Below are positions 1 to 8,857 of a stretch of 64,000 nucleotides of DNA, in pieces. Each line of letters opens with the position of its first letter. Position 1 is the first letter of the stretch. The notes below the pieces were generated by a model. That model was not told where the DNA came from, did not search any database, and saw only the letters and a program-made list of their open reading frames with translations. The stretch is taken from positions 65,223-129,222 of the forward strand of contig JAVBIX010000036.1 of the NCBI GenBank assembly GCA_030756895.1, in the 5' to 3' direction. Source of the stretch: Synechococcus sp. SP2 MAG. Its GTDB lineage: Bacteria > Cyanobacteriota > Cyanobacteriia > PCC-6307 > Cyanobiaceae. The translations under genes were made by a program, and so were the position numbers.

Positions 1-1005
1 CATGACGTGGTTCGACTTGTGGCCGATGATCCTCTGGGTCTTCGACCAGAGATGACAGCGTCAATTGCAAGAGCAGCCTGCACAAGACTGAAGGATCGAC
101 CTAGGCCGCTGCGACTTTGTGCTTGCGGAACCATTTTCGAGAGCCGTACGGCAGAAGAGGGGGGGCTGTGCATCGAAGAAAAACTGCACAGTGGCGTAGA
201 ACTCTTTGGCGTCAAAGATCTGGCAGCAGAACTTGAACTTCTAACTCTTCTCTTAGAAGCCATGAATGCTCTCTCGCTACTGGGAGAACATCAGCCGCAA
301 CTTTTGATTGGGCATACCTCTTTGATGGAATTGGTCTTGGCGCCATTTGAGCAACCCATTCGGGAAGAGATTCGCAGCTGCTTAATTCAGTACGACCGGC
401 TTGGACTAGAAGCGATGGGCCTTGAAGCTGCGGATCTCGCGCGACTGGTGAACCTTCTGGACTGTCGTGGCACGCCCAAGACCATTCTTGATCTGTTGGG
501 AGAAAGCTTTGGTTCACAACCTGTGCTCAATGAATTGAAGCGATTATTCGTACATCTCAGTCCACTTGCTAAACAACAATCGTTGGCACTTCAATTGGAT
601 CCAACCTTTCATCCTCACCATGAGCTGTATGACGGCTTGGTATTTCAGCTCGTCTGTCAGGGGGTTTCAGCTCCGGTGGTGATTGCCCGCGGAGGCCGAT
701 ATGACGGATTGGTAGAGCGATGCGGAGAAAGCGAGGTGAATGCAGGAGGTGTTGGATTTAGTTTCTGTCTCGACGATATTCGTAATCTTCCTGGCTCAAG
801 TTCTGAGAATCCCAAAAGAGAATCTACAACGTTAGTTTGCTGGAGTGATAACTCAAGTCTTGAAAAAGCGCTCTTAAAACAAACAAGCTGGCATGCACAA
901 GGACAAGTCGCTCAATGTGACCTTAAGCCTTGTTGCAATCGAGAAGAAGCTGAACAGCGACTCAAAACTTCGGGATGTAACACCATCGACTGGCTCTCTG
1001 ACTAG
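1..1005 (+). CDS. hisZ: ATP phosphoribosyltransferase regulatory subunit (HisZ), 5' end missing
   Basis: HisZ is a catalytically inactive HisRS-like subunit that pairs with short-form HisG in the first step of histidine synthesis. The frame is open from base 1 and runs off the window edge, so the true start lies outside. The class II synthetase fold shows in the motif-3-like GGRYDGL segment (near base 700) and in an acidic, leucine-rich middle part. The C-terminus is divergent and lacks the HisRS anticodon-binding domain. A divergent HisRS is the alternative, but the short tail ending in NTIDWLSD favours HisZ. The ferredoxin gene follows after 27 bases on the same strand. Confidence 0.85.
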   Translation, partial: HDVVRLVADDPLGLRPEMTASIARAACTRLKDRPRPLRLCACGTIFESRTAEEGGLCIEEKLHSGVELFGVKDLAAELELLTLLLEAMNALSLLGEHQPQLLIGHTSLMELVLAPFEQPIREEIRSCLIQYDRLGLEAMGLEAADLARLVNLLDCRGTPKTILDLLGESFGSQPVLNELKRLFVHLSPLAKQQSLALQLDPTFHPHHELYDGLVFQLVCQGVSAPVVIARGGRYDGLVERCGESEVNAGGVGFSFCLDDIRNLPGSSSENPKRESTTLVCWSDNSSLEKALLKQTSWHAQGQVAQCDLKPCCNREEAEQRLKTSGCNTIDWLSD

Positions 1006-1032
1006 ATTGACAGCAAGAGACAACCAACAGCT

Positions 1033-1257
1033 ATGGCACACTCGATCGTCACCGACATCTGCGAGGGCGTGGCTGACTGTGTTGATGCTTGTCCTGTTGC
1101 CTGCATCAACCCAGGGAATGGAAAAAACAAAAAAGGAACAGATTTCTATTGGATTGATTTCAATACATGTATTGATTGTGGCATTTGTCTCCAAGTTTGC
1201 CCTGTGGCTAATGCCATCCTCCCTGAAGAGAGAGCAGATCTACAAACTCCTGGCTAA
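1033..1257 (+). CDS. Two-cluster [4Fe-4S]-type ferredoxin
   Basis: A 74-residue bacterial-type ferredoxin, a small soluble electron carrier. The second half has a classic four-cysteine motif, C46-x2-C49-x2-C52-x3-C56-Pro. The first half has C10-x5-C16-x3-C20-Pro-x2-C24, a spacing closer to seven-iron or atypical two-cluster ferredoxins, so the first cluster could be [3Fe-4S] or [4Fe-4S]. The sequence between them (GTDFYWIDF) is the usual linker in cyanobacterial members. The ATG is chosen because MAHSIVTD matches the family N-terminus. It lies 27 bases after hisZ and may be co-transcribed. The redox partner cannot be told from the sequence. Confidence 0.88.
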   Translation: MAHSIVTDICEGVADCVDACPVACINPGNGKNKKGTDFYWIDFNTCIDCGICLQVCPVANAILPEERADLQTPG

Positions 1258-1542
1258 AAGCTAATTTCCGAAGCGTACGAATCGAATTGTCGATCATAAA
1301 AATTCTGCTTTTGAAAAAACTTATGTTTTAATGAGTATGCGTAGAATTATTTGATGAATTCATAGACGATGTTTAAGTTTTATTTTTGCCTAAAGCAAAG
1401 TCTTATCTCCAAAATCTGCATCCGATTGAGTCTGTGGCATCAAACGAGCAAGAGACTAGTCGGAGGTTCGGAGAACCCCCTCAATAGGCTGTTGTGTCCT
1501 GATGGCTTCTATCTATAAAATTTGGTTTTTAACGTTGCTGTC
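1258..1542. other. Gene-free leader region upstream of htpG
   Basis: About 285 bases without a credible ORF. A small hairpin, GGTTC-gga-GAACC with two further outer pairs, lies at 1462-1480 and would sit in the htpG 5' region. No CIRCE-type inverted repeat (the HrcA site) was seen. Confidence 0.5.
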
Positions 1543-3447
1543 ATGTCGGTGTTGGACGAACAGGGTCAAATTCAGATCCACACCGAGAATATTTTCCCGA
1601 TCATCAAAAAGGCTGTTTATTCCGGCCATGAGGTGTTTCTGCGAGAACTTGTCAGCAATGGCGTCGATGCCATCAGCAAGCGTCGAATGGCGGCAATGGC
1701 GGGAGATTGTAGTGAAGGAGAGGATGGCACTCTCAAAATTCACATAGACCGAGAGGCAAAAACACTCACCATTTCCGATAATGGAATTGGGATGACAGCA
1801 GATGAAGTGAAGCGCTACATCAATCAAGTAGCTTTTTCAAGCGCTGAAGATTTTCTCGAAAAATATAAGCAAGAAGATGATGCCATCATCGGACATTTTG
1901 GGTTGGGTTTTTACTCGAGCTTCATGGTGGCGGAACGCGTTGAATTACTCACCAAATCTGCTAAGCCCAACAATGAAGCCGTGCGATGGTCCTGTGACGG
2001 TTCTCCCAATTTCAATCTGACTGGGGCGGAACGAGCAGATGCCGGTACCGATGTGATCCTACATCTCATGGAGGAGGAATTAGAATATATAGAGCCTGCA
2101 CGAATTCGCACACTTATCAATACGTACTGCGATTTCATGTCAGTACCTGTGCAGCTTGAAGGTGAAACTGTCAATAAAATGGTAGCTCCATGGCGCAAGA
2201 GTGCTCGAGAACTTAAGGATCAAGACTATATTGATCTTTACAATTACCTTTACCCGTTCCAAGGTGACCCTTTACTTTGGGTGCATCTCAATACCGATTA
2301 CCCATATAACTTACAAGGGATTCTCTTCTTCCCCAAGCAAACCGGTAGAGCTGATTGGGAGAAAGGAGAAATTAAGCTCTATTGCAATCAAGTTTTCGTA
2401 AGTGATTCAATCAAAGAAGTGGTTCCTCGCTATCTTTTACCATTAAGAGGAGTGATTGATTCACCCGACATCCCGTTAAATGTGAGTAGAAGTGCGCTCC
2501 AAACAGATCGACGCGTGCGTTCTATTGGTAATTTTGTCGCTAAAAAAGTTTCTGATCGACTTCGCAGTCTTAAAAAAGATGATCCACAAGCGTATGCAGA
2601 GGCTTGGGAGTCATTGGCACCCTTCGTGAAAATCGGAGCGATGGAGGATGACAAATTTGCTGAACAAGTTGAGGAATTGGTGATGTTTGCAACCAGCGCA
2701 CCACTATCAACTAACGACAATCCCGATCCAATCGGCGGAAATGAGCGAAACTTTACAACCCTTGATGGGTACCAAGCTCGATTGCCTCATGGAGAGAAAT
2801 TAATTTTGTATTGCACTGATGAAGTTTCACAATCAGCGGCACTCAGCTTATGGACTTCACAGGAGCGAGAAGTGTTGTACGCCGATACAGTGATTGATAG
2901 TCAGTTCATTCCTTGGCTTGAATCTCGACATGAAGAATTAAAATTCCAGCGAGTTGATGCTGAGTTGGACGCATCGCTTAAGGAAGAAACACCTGAATTG
3001 AGTGATGGTGATGGCGAAACAAAAAGCGAAACTCTGCGAAAATTAATCAAAGAGGCATTGTCTAACGACAAAGTAACGATTCAGGTACAAACTCTCAAAT
3101 CCGGATCAGAAGGACCTGCTGCTTTAATATTACTTCCAGAACAAATGCGTCGCATGAATGATATTGGCGCATTAATGGACCAACGACTACCTGGATTGCC
3201 TGATTATCACGTGTTGCTTGTCAATCAAAAACATCCTCTAGTTGAGGGTTTGCTCAAACTACAATCAGGGGGTGTAATCGTTGGTGATGCTGGGCAATCG
3301 CCTAGCGAAATACTTGCAAAAGACTTGGCGCAACATCTTTATGAAACTGCAAAGCTGTCTGTGGGAGGATTGGATCCAAAGGAGCTTGCAAACTTCCAAA
3401 CCAAGAATTTGCAGCTGATGTCTCGCTTGATGGAAAGAGCCTTCTGA
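1543..3447 (+). CDS. htpG: Molecular chaperone HtpG (Hsp90)
   Basis: Cytosolic Hsp90-family ATP-dependent chaperone, 634 residues from the chosen ATG, the usual length. The N-terminal GHKL ATPase domain shows the ATP-binding signatures ELVSNGVDAISK, DNGIGM and GHFGLGFYSSFMV. The middle domain includes the catalytic-arginine region around NVSRSALQ, and a C-terminal dimerisation region follows. A TTG 21 bases upstream extends the frame, but the ATG starting MSVLDEQGQI matches cyanobacterial HtpG better. The N-box has Gly-Val in place of the more common Ala-Ser (NGVDA against NASDA), normal variation in this lineage. It is monocistronic or leads into rpmB. Confidence 0.97.
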   Translation: MSVLDEQGQIQIHTENIFPIIKKAVYSGHEVFLRELVSNGVDAISKRRMAAMAGDCSEGEDGTLKIHIDREAKTLTISDNGIGMTADEVKRYINQVAFSSAEDFLEKYKQEDDAIIGHFGLGFYSSFMVAERVELLTKSAKPNNEAVRWSCDGSPNFNLTGAERADAGTDVILHLMEEELEYIEPARIRTLINTYCDFMSVPVQLEGETVNKMVAPWRKSARELKDQDYIDLYNYLYPFQGDPLLWVHLNTDYPYNLQGILFFPKQTGRADWEKGEIKLYCNQVFVSDSIKEVVPRYLLPLRGVIDSPDIPLNVSRSALQTDRRVRSIGNFVAKKVSDRLRSLKKDDPQAYAEAWESLAPFVKIGAMEDDKFAEQVEELVMFATSAPLSTNDNPDPIGGNERNFTTLDGYQARLPHGEKLILYCTDEVSQSAALSLWTSQEREVLYADTVIDSQFIPWLESRHEELKFQRVDAELDASLKEETPELSDGDGETKSETLRKLIKEALSNDKVTIQVQTLKSGSEGPAALILLPEQMRRMNDIGALMDQRLPGLPDYHVLLVNQKHPLVEGLLKLQSGGVIVGDAGQSPSEILAKDLAQHLYETAKLSVGGLDPKELANFQTKNLQLMSRLMERAF

Positions 3448-3508
3448 GCAGACACTTTGCTAATATTCACGCTCGGCCATTGGCCATTGCTTTCTTAAGG
3501 ACGCCGTT

Positions 3509-3745
3509 ATGTCTCGGGTGTGTCAGCTCACAGGTACTCGCGCTAACAACGGCATGGCTGTGAGCCACTCTCACATACGTACTAAGAAGCTGCAGCAAGC
3601 CAACCTGCAGCAGCGTCGTCTGTGGTGGGCTGAGGGAAAACGCTGGATCAACATACGGATTACTACGCGGGCTCTCAAGACCATCCAGAAGAAAGGTTTG
3701 GGTGCTTACGCACGTTCACTTGGAGTTGACCTCGCCAAATTCTGA
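3509..3745 (+). CDS. rpmB: 50S ribosomal protein L28
   Basis: A 78-residue basic protein of the large ribosomal subunit. It begins MSRVCQLTG and contains the L28 signatures [13 protein letters not shown] and [15 protein letters not shown]. Length and ends match cyanobacterial and plastid L28. It lies 61 bases after htpG and 34 bases before the peroxiredoxin gene, same strand. Confidence 0.97.
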   Translation: MSRVCQLTGTRANNGMAVSHSHIRTKKLQQANLQQRRLWWAEGKRWINIRITTRALKTIQKKGLGAYARSLGVDLAKF

Positions 3746-3779
3746 GTCTCTCTAGAATTCGCGTAATTAAAACAGTTTC

Positions 3780-4331
3780 ATGAAAAGACGATCCCTACTC
3801 CAGACTGCAGTGCTGGGAGCAGGGATTTTTTTATTGGCACCGACTCGTGTACGCGCCCTTGGTGGTACGGCTCCAGAGATCGGAGTTAAAGCACCTGATT
3901 TTGATCTGTTGGGTTTCAGTAGTGTTAATCCAGATCAAAATCACTGGAGTTTGAAAAGCCTTCAGGGACGTTGGTTGGTGGTTTATTTTTATCCGAGAGA
4001 TTTCACCTCTGGTTGCACAATCGAAGCCCATGGCTTTCAGGAAGCTTTGCCTGCTTTCAAAAAGCAAGGAGCGGAAGTTATTGCCATCAGTGCTGACTCT
4101 GTAAGCGATCATGAGTCATTTTGTAGCTCTGAGGAGCTGAAGTTTCCTTTGCTTTCAGACCCAGATGGTGTTGTGAGCAAAGCTTACGGTTCTTGGATGG
4201 CGCCATATTCGATGCGGCATACATTCATCATCGATCCAGAGTCCGTGCTTCAAGCCGTTTGGACAGGAGTTCGACCAGTTGGTCATGCCAACGAGGTGCT
4301 TAGCCGCCTCAACGAGTTACAAACCGGTTGA
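3780..4331 (+). CDS. Peroxiredoxin of the Bcp/PrxQ family, Tat-type signal
   Basis: Thiol peroxidase that reduces peroxides with thioredoxin. The thioredoxin-fold core carries the peroxidatic motif DFTSGCT with Cys79 and ends in the usual NEVLSRL helix. The N-terminus has a KRRSLLQ twin-arginine-like motif, a hydrophobic stretch and an Ala-rich cleavage area (TRVRALGG), which suggests export to periplasm or thylakoid lumen. The common PrxQ resolving cysteine five residues after the peroxidatic one is His84 here. The only other cysteine in the core is Cys115, 36 residues on, which could take that role. ggpS follows 68 bases downstream. Confidence 0.9.
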   Translation: MKRRSLLQTAVLGAGIFLLAPTRVRALGGTAPEIGVKAPDFDLLGFSSVNPDQNHWSLKSLQGRWLVVYFYPRDFTSGCTIEAHGFQEALPAFKKQGAEVIAISADSVSDHESFCSSEELKFPLLSDPDGVVSKAYGSWMAPYSMRHTFIIDPESVLQAVWTGVRPVGHANEVLSRLNELQTG

Positions 4332-4366
4332 GTCCTCAGAGCGTGTTAGAGATGGGATGTTGACCA

Positions 4367-4382
4367 TGGCTCGCCAGAGCCA
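4367..4382 (+). promoter_or_regulatory. Small hairpin in the ggpS leader
   Basis: A perfect 6-bp stem with a 4-base loop (TGGCTC-gcca-GAGCCA) ends 17 bases before the ggpS ATG. There is no T-tract, so it is not a clear terminator. It could shape ribosome access or stabilise the leader; this role is inference. Confidence 0.35.
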
Positions 4383-4399
4383 GTAAACAGAGGTGAAGC

Positions 4400-5896
4400 A
4401 TGGCGGTCACAAAGGGACAAAGTCCTTTCATTCTTTTGTACCATCGCACGCCATTTGATGAAGGAAAAGATGAGAATGGCAATAGGATTTGGTGTGATCA
4501 GAAAAGTCCAAATGGCATTATTCCAACGCTAAGAAATTTATTTCGAACGCGAAAAAATGGAACATGGATTGCTTGGAGGAAGGTAGACAAGGTTGAAGAT
4601 GCAACTGATGAAAGCATCTCGATGTCGGACCCGAAGCCGTTTACATTATGCAGAATTCCATTAGAAGAGAGGCAAATATCAAGCTTTTATCACGTTACTT
4701 CAAAAGAATCCTTTTGGCCCATACTTCATACTTTTCCAACTCATTTTAACGTTAACAATGCTGATTGGGGGATCTTTGAAGAAGTAAATCTACGTTTCGC
4801 CAAAGCAGCCTGTCATCAAGCGGCTGAATCAGCAACTGTATGGATTCATGACTACAATCTATGGCTTGTTCCTGGTTATATTAGAGAGTTAAGGCCTGAC
4901 TTAAAGATTGCATTCTTTCATCACACACCATTCCCTGGGAATGATGTCTTTGCCATTTTGCCTTGGCGTGAACAAATCCTTGAAAGCCTTTTAAGCTGCG
5001 ATGTGGTGGGATTTCATATTCCACGTTATACCGAAAACTTTGCCCGAGCGGCCAATTGTTTATTAGGTGCCAAAAAAGGCTCCAAGCAACCTGTTAATTC
5101 CAGATTTGCTCCAACTGGTTCGGCCCTGACGGAGCCATCAGAAACGCCTTGCTTGCATTACAAGGGACGAAAGATTCAGCTCTTGTCATCTCCTGTTGGA
5201 ACATCACCAGATGTTATCCAAGAACTTGCTGCTCGAGCTGATGTTCAGGAATTAGCCGGTCAAATTGATGATGACACCAAGAAAGGGAGAAAACTAATTC
5301 TTTCTGCAAGTCGTGTGGATTACACCAAGGGCAATGAAGAGCTCCTACTAGCTTTTGAACGTTTACTAGAACATCGACCAGATTGGCACGGCAAAGTTGT
5401 TTTGATGCTTGCTTGTGTTGCCGCTGCAAGTGGTATGAAAATATACGAAGATACGCAACGCACTATTGAAGAAACTGCAGGTCGAATTAATGGGAGATTT
5501 AGCTTGATTGATTGGGTTCCAATTCGTTTTTCAACACGGCGCATACCATATGAAGAAATGGTTGCTTGGTTTACTCGTTCAGACATCTGTTGGATTACAC
5601 CTCTACGCGATGGATTGAATTTAGTTGCTAAGGAATATGCGGCTGCACGTAAGAATCGAGGTGGAGTCCTTGTGCTTTCAGAGTTTACAGGTGCTTCCGT
5701 TGTTCTTGATGGTGCAATCTTGACCAATCCTTATTCACATCGACAGATGGATCAGGCCATTGAACGTGCCTTGGAAATGCCGGAAGATGAACAAATTAAA
5801 CGGATGAGTAGAATGAGTAATGCTGTTGAAAGTTTTACTGTCAGTGATTGGGTAAGCGAACAAATGGATGCTCTTGAAGGAAAAAATGATGATTAA
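4400..5896 (+). CDS. ggpS: Glucosylglycerol-phosphate synthase
   Basis: Transfers glucose from ADP-glucose to glycerol-3-phosphate, the committed step to the osmolyte glucosylglycerol. It is a GT20 (trehalose-6-phosphate-synthase-like) GT-B enzyme of 498 residues. Family signatures include VWIHDYNLWLVPG, FFHHTPFPG, the SRVDYTKG loop that binds the sugar nucleotide, and LRDGLNLVAKEY near the C-terminus. The operon context (ggt transporter genes directly behind) separates it from trehalose synthases. The stop overlaps the ggtB ATG by one base (TAATG), implying coupled translation. The phosphatase gene ggpP is not in the window. Confidence 0.94.
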   Translation: MAVTKGQSPFILLYHRTPFDEGKDENGNRIWCDQKSPNGIIPTLRNLFRTRKNGTWIAWRKVDKVEDATDESISMSDPKPFTLCRIPLEERQISSFYHVTSKESFWPILHTFPTHFNVNNADWGIFEEVNLRFAKAACHQAAESATVWIHDYNLWLVPGYIRELRPDLKIAFFHHTPFPGNDVFAILPWREQILESLLSCDVVGFHIPRYTENFARAANCLLGAKKGSKQPVNSRFAPTGSALTEPSETPCLHYKGRKIQLLSSPVGTSPDVIQELAARADVQELAGQIDDDTKKGRKLILSASRVDYTKGNEELLLAFERLLEHRPDWHGKVVLMLACVAAASGMKIYEDTQRTIEETAGRINGRFSLIDWVPIRFSTRRIPYEEMVAWFTRSDICWITPLRDGLNLVAKEYAAARKNRGGVLVLSEFTGASVVLDGAILTNPYSHRQMDQAIERALEMPEDEQIKRMSRMSNAVESFTVSDWVSEQMDALEGKNDD

Positions 5897-7170
5897 TGAT
5901 GAGGCATAGTCATTTTATTCGCAGGATTATAGCAACACTATTTATTGTCCTTATTTGTAGTGCTGGATTTGGTATTGCCCAAGCAAGATCAATTGAGTCA
6001 GTTTCCTTTTTGATGGCAGCTCCTTTTGCTGATGCAACTCAGGATTTAGTCAAGCAATTTAATCAAGAGCATCGCGGCAACATCAGTCTTCAAGTTGTTA
6101 GGGGACCATTGGAAACGGAAGCTATGTCTGATTTAGCGATTAGTAGTTTGCTTTTAGGGAAAGCCCCATTTGACGGTCTACTGATGGACGTTACCTGGCT
6201 ACCAAAGTATGCTGCAGCTGGTTGGATGCAACCTTTAGAGGATTATTTCAGTGAAACAGATATCGCTTCCTTGGCGATTGGGGCACGTGAGGGAAACTCA
6301 TATGACGGGCATCTTTATCGTTGGCCAATGAATGCAGATATGGGCTTGCTTTATTACCGAACTGACCTGATGGAACAACCACCAGAAACTCCAGATCAAT
6401 TAGTTCAAGTGAGTCAATCCCTACAAAAGGATAAAAAAGTAGATTGGGGTTATGTTTGGCAAGGGCGCCAGTATGAGGGGCTTAGTTGTGTCTATTTAGA
6501 ATTGATCGATGGATTTGGTGGCGATTGGTTAAAGACCGATAGCAATCAAATTGGATTAAATTCAAAACCTGGTGTCGAAGCAGCGGCTTGGCTACAAGGA
6601 CTAATTGATCAAGGTGTTAGTCCAAGAGCAGTAACTAATTATGGAGAAGCTGAGGCTCTACAGAGCTTCAAGGTGGGAGATGCTGCTTTCATGCGGAACT
6701 GGCCCTACGCGTGGGCTGAACTTCAAAAATCCGATAGTGCCGTTAAGGGGAATGTTGGCATCACCACCATGGTTGCTAAGCCTGGTCACACCACGGCAAC
6801 GCTTGGAAGCTGGGGGCTCACGGTTCTAAAAGGTTCTTCGCATGTAGATGCTTCGATCGAAGCGATTCGGTTTCTGACTAGTGAAACTGCACAAAAGCAG
6901 TTGTTCCTCAAATATGGATATTCCCCAACGCAACAACGCGTTATTGATGATCCTCAATTGCTGCAAGATAAACCAATTCTTGCAGAATTCGGGCGTGCTT
7001 TAAAAGTCGCTACTCCAAGACCTCAAACGGCTTTGTATGCTCAAATCAGTGATGTATTAACACGCCAACTTAGCAGCATTCTTACCGGTGAGAGAACGCC
7101 AGAGAACGGGATGAATGTTGCCGCTGCCAACACAAACCAAATTTTGATGTCAGCAGGAGAGAAACCATGA
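5896..7170 (+). CDS. ggtB: Glucosylglycerol ABC transporter, substrate-binding protein
   Basis: Extracytoplasmic solute-binding protein of the sugar (MalE-like, family 1) type, 424 residues. An N-terminal signal peptide with a basic start and hydrophobic core (TLFIVLICSAGFGI) ends near AQA. The sugar-binding fold appears in segments such as DGLLMDVTWLPKYAAAGW and WPMNADMGLLYYRTDL. It captures glucosylglycerol, and probably sucrose or trehalose, for re-uptake. It is the first of four transporter genes that overlap by 4 bases each, directly coupled to ggpS. Substrate assignment rests on operon context. Confidence 0.88.
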   Translation: MMRHSHFIRRIIATLFIVLICSAGFGIAQARSIESVSFLMAAPFADATQDLVKQFNQEHRGNISLQVVRGPLETEAMSDLAISSLLLGKAPFDGLLMDVTWLPKYAAAGWMQPLEDYFSETDIASLAIGAREGNSYDGHLYRWPMNADMGLLYYRTDLMEQPPETPDQLVQVSQSLQKDKKVDWGYVWQGRQYEGLSCVYLELIDGFGGDWLKTDSNQIGLNSKPGVEAAAWLQGLIDQGVSPRAVTNYGEAEALQSFKVGDAAFMRNWPYAWAELQKSDSAVKGNVGITTMVAKPGHTTATLGSWGLTVLKGSSHVDASIEAIRFLTSETAQKQLFLKYGYSPTQQRVIDDPQLLQDKPILAEFGRALKVATPRPQTALYAQISDVLTRQLSSILTGERTPENGMNVAAANTNQILMSAGEKP

Positions 7171-8048
7171 TTATATTTCTTTTACTTCCTGCACTGCTGC
7201 TGTTGCTGGTTGTATTTGTAGTTCCCTTGTTTCGGTATGCATGGCTTAGTTTCCATGCCGACTCCGTGATTACTGGATTAATTGCGATTCCGAATGGTGG
7301 TGCTAATTGGCTGCGCTTGTTGCAAGATTTACGATATTGGCAGGATCTTGGCCAAACACTACGTTTTGCAGGAGTATCGGTTGGTCTTGAGTTGATTCTT
7401 GCGCTTTGCATTGCTCTTCTATTAGATCAGCGCTGGCGAGGTCGTGATGTGGTTCGAACTTTGGCGCTTATTCCTTGGGCATTACCGACCACAGTGATGG
7501 CTCTTGGTTGGCGTTGGATCTTCAATACCCCCTATGGTCCAATTGATCATTTCACCAAGATTGCTGGGATAGGTTCGCTCAATATTCTTGGAGATCCTAA
7601 CTTTGCGTGGATAGCTACAGTATGGGCCGATGTTTGGAAAACAACCCCATTTGCAGCCTTGATTCTATTGGCTGGGTTGCAGACTATTCCAGCTGACCTA
7701 TATGAAGCACTACGACTGGAGGGCGGTAATGCACTGATCTGCTTGAGAAGAATCACATTGCCCTTGCTCCGTCCCTACATCCTTCTCGCCTTGCTTTTTA
7801 GACTTGCACAATCATTTGGTGTTTTTGATCTAATTCAAGTTCTTACAGGAGGCGGGCCTGCTAGTACTACTGAAAGTATTGCTTTATATGCGTATTGGAA
7901 TGCACTAAGGTTTTTAGATTTTGGCTATAGTTCTACGATTATTATGGCTAGTTTCGTACTTATAAGTCTGATTTGTGTGATTGCCTGGATTGGCTTACAA
8001 GTACTTATTCCTACTCATCCAAAGTCTCGTGGAGTTATTGAGTTATGA
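7167..8048 (+). CDS. ggtC: Glucosylglycerol ABC transporter permease GgtC
   Basis: Inner-membrane permease of the MalF/UgpA type, 293 residues with about six membrane helices. The cytoplasmic EAA loop that contacts the ATPase reads EALRLEGGNALICLRRITLP. It overlaps the end of ggtB by 4 bases (ATGA) and ggtD by 4 bases. The two permeases form the channel for solute delivered by GgtB. Confidence 0.9.
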   Translation: MIIFLLLPALLLLLVVFVVPLFRYAWLSFHADSVITGLIAIPNGGANWLRLLQDLRYWQDLGQTLRFAGVSVGLELILALCIALLLDQRWRGRDVVRTLALIPWALPTTVMALGWRWIFNTPYGPIDHFTKIAGIGSLNILGDPNFAWIATVWADVWKTTPFAALILLAGLQTIPADLYEALRLEGGNALICLRRITLPLLRPYILLALLFRLAQSFGVFDLIQVLTGGGPASTTESIALYAYWNALRFLDFGYSSTIIMASFVLISLICVIAWIGLQVLIPTHPKSRGVIEL

Positions 8049-8857
8049 ATCGACGTACTCTTGTTGGGCTGCTTTTGTTATGGTCTTTAGGGCCATTATT
8101 GTGGCAAGTTTACACGTCTTTTTGTAGCGATCAGGCTCTTATTCAACCATTTGTTTCGCATGATCAGCGTTGGACTTTGATTCATTACCAGAGTGTACTA
8201 AATGCCAATCCACCATTCTGGAGGTACCTCGTTAACAGTTTAATTGTAGGAATATCCAGTACTTTTCTTTGCTTGCTCCTAGCACTTCCTGCTGCTTATG
8301 CTCTGAATCGTATACCCAGACAATTGTCGGCGCTCAGTCGTTTGGCGCTCGTTGGAGCAGCTTTATTCCCTTATGTTTTACTTTTTCTCGCTTTGCTTGA
8401 GCTGGCACGTGCATTAAATTTAGGCAATCAACTCTTAGCGCTAAGCCTTCCTTATGCAGCATTATCACAACCGCTTGCTATCCTTTTACTCAATAATGCG
8501 TTTAATGATCTTCCACCTGAATTAGAGGATGCTGCAAAACTTGAAGGCCTTTCTCTTTTTCAAAGGTTTCGTTGGATTTTTATACCCCTGATTTCTCCTG
8601 CTACGGCTAGCACCGCAATCCTTGTGTTTCTGTTTTCCTGGAACGAATATCCAATTGCCTTGACCTGGATTAGTGATTCAAGCAAATTAACGTTGCCGGT
8701 TGCGATGGCGAGAATTGCAGGATCCTCTATTTATTCTGTTCCATATGGTGCTTATGCAGCAGCAACCGTTCTTGGATCGATTCCCTTGGTCTTACTTGTT
8801 TTAATCTTTCAAAAACCCATTGTATCTGGTCTCACTAGCGGAGCTGTAAAAGGATGA
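8045..8857 (+). CDS. ggtD: Glucosylglycerol ABC transporter permease GgtD
   Basis: MalG/UgpE-type permease, 270 residues, about six membrane helices. The EAA loop is EDAAKLEGLSLFQRFRWIF and the family end motif SWNEYPIAL is present. The 4-base overlaps with ggtC and ggtA indicate a single translational unit. Confidence 0.9.
   Translation: MNRRTLVGLLLLWSLGPLLWQVYTSFCSDQALIQPFVSHDQRWTLIHYQSVLNANPPFWRYLVNSLIVGISSTFLCLLLALPAAYALNRIPRQLSALSRLALVGAALFPYVLLFLALLELARALNLGNQLLALSLPYAALSQPLAILLLNNAFNDLPPELEDAAKLEGLSLFQRFRWIFIPLISPATASTAILVFLFSWNEYPIALTWISDSSKLTLPVAMARIAGSSIYSVPYGAYAAATVLGSIPLVLLVLIFQKPIVSGLTSGAVKG

Noticed and set aside
1462-1480. Hairpin before htpG as a terminator
   Set aside because: Mismatch in the stem and no T-tract.
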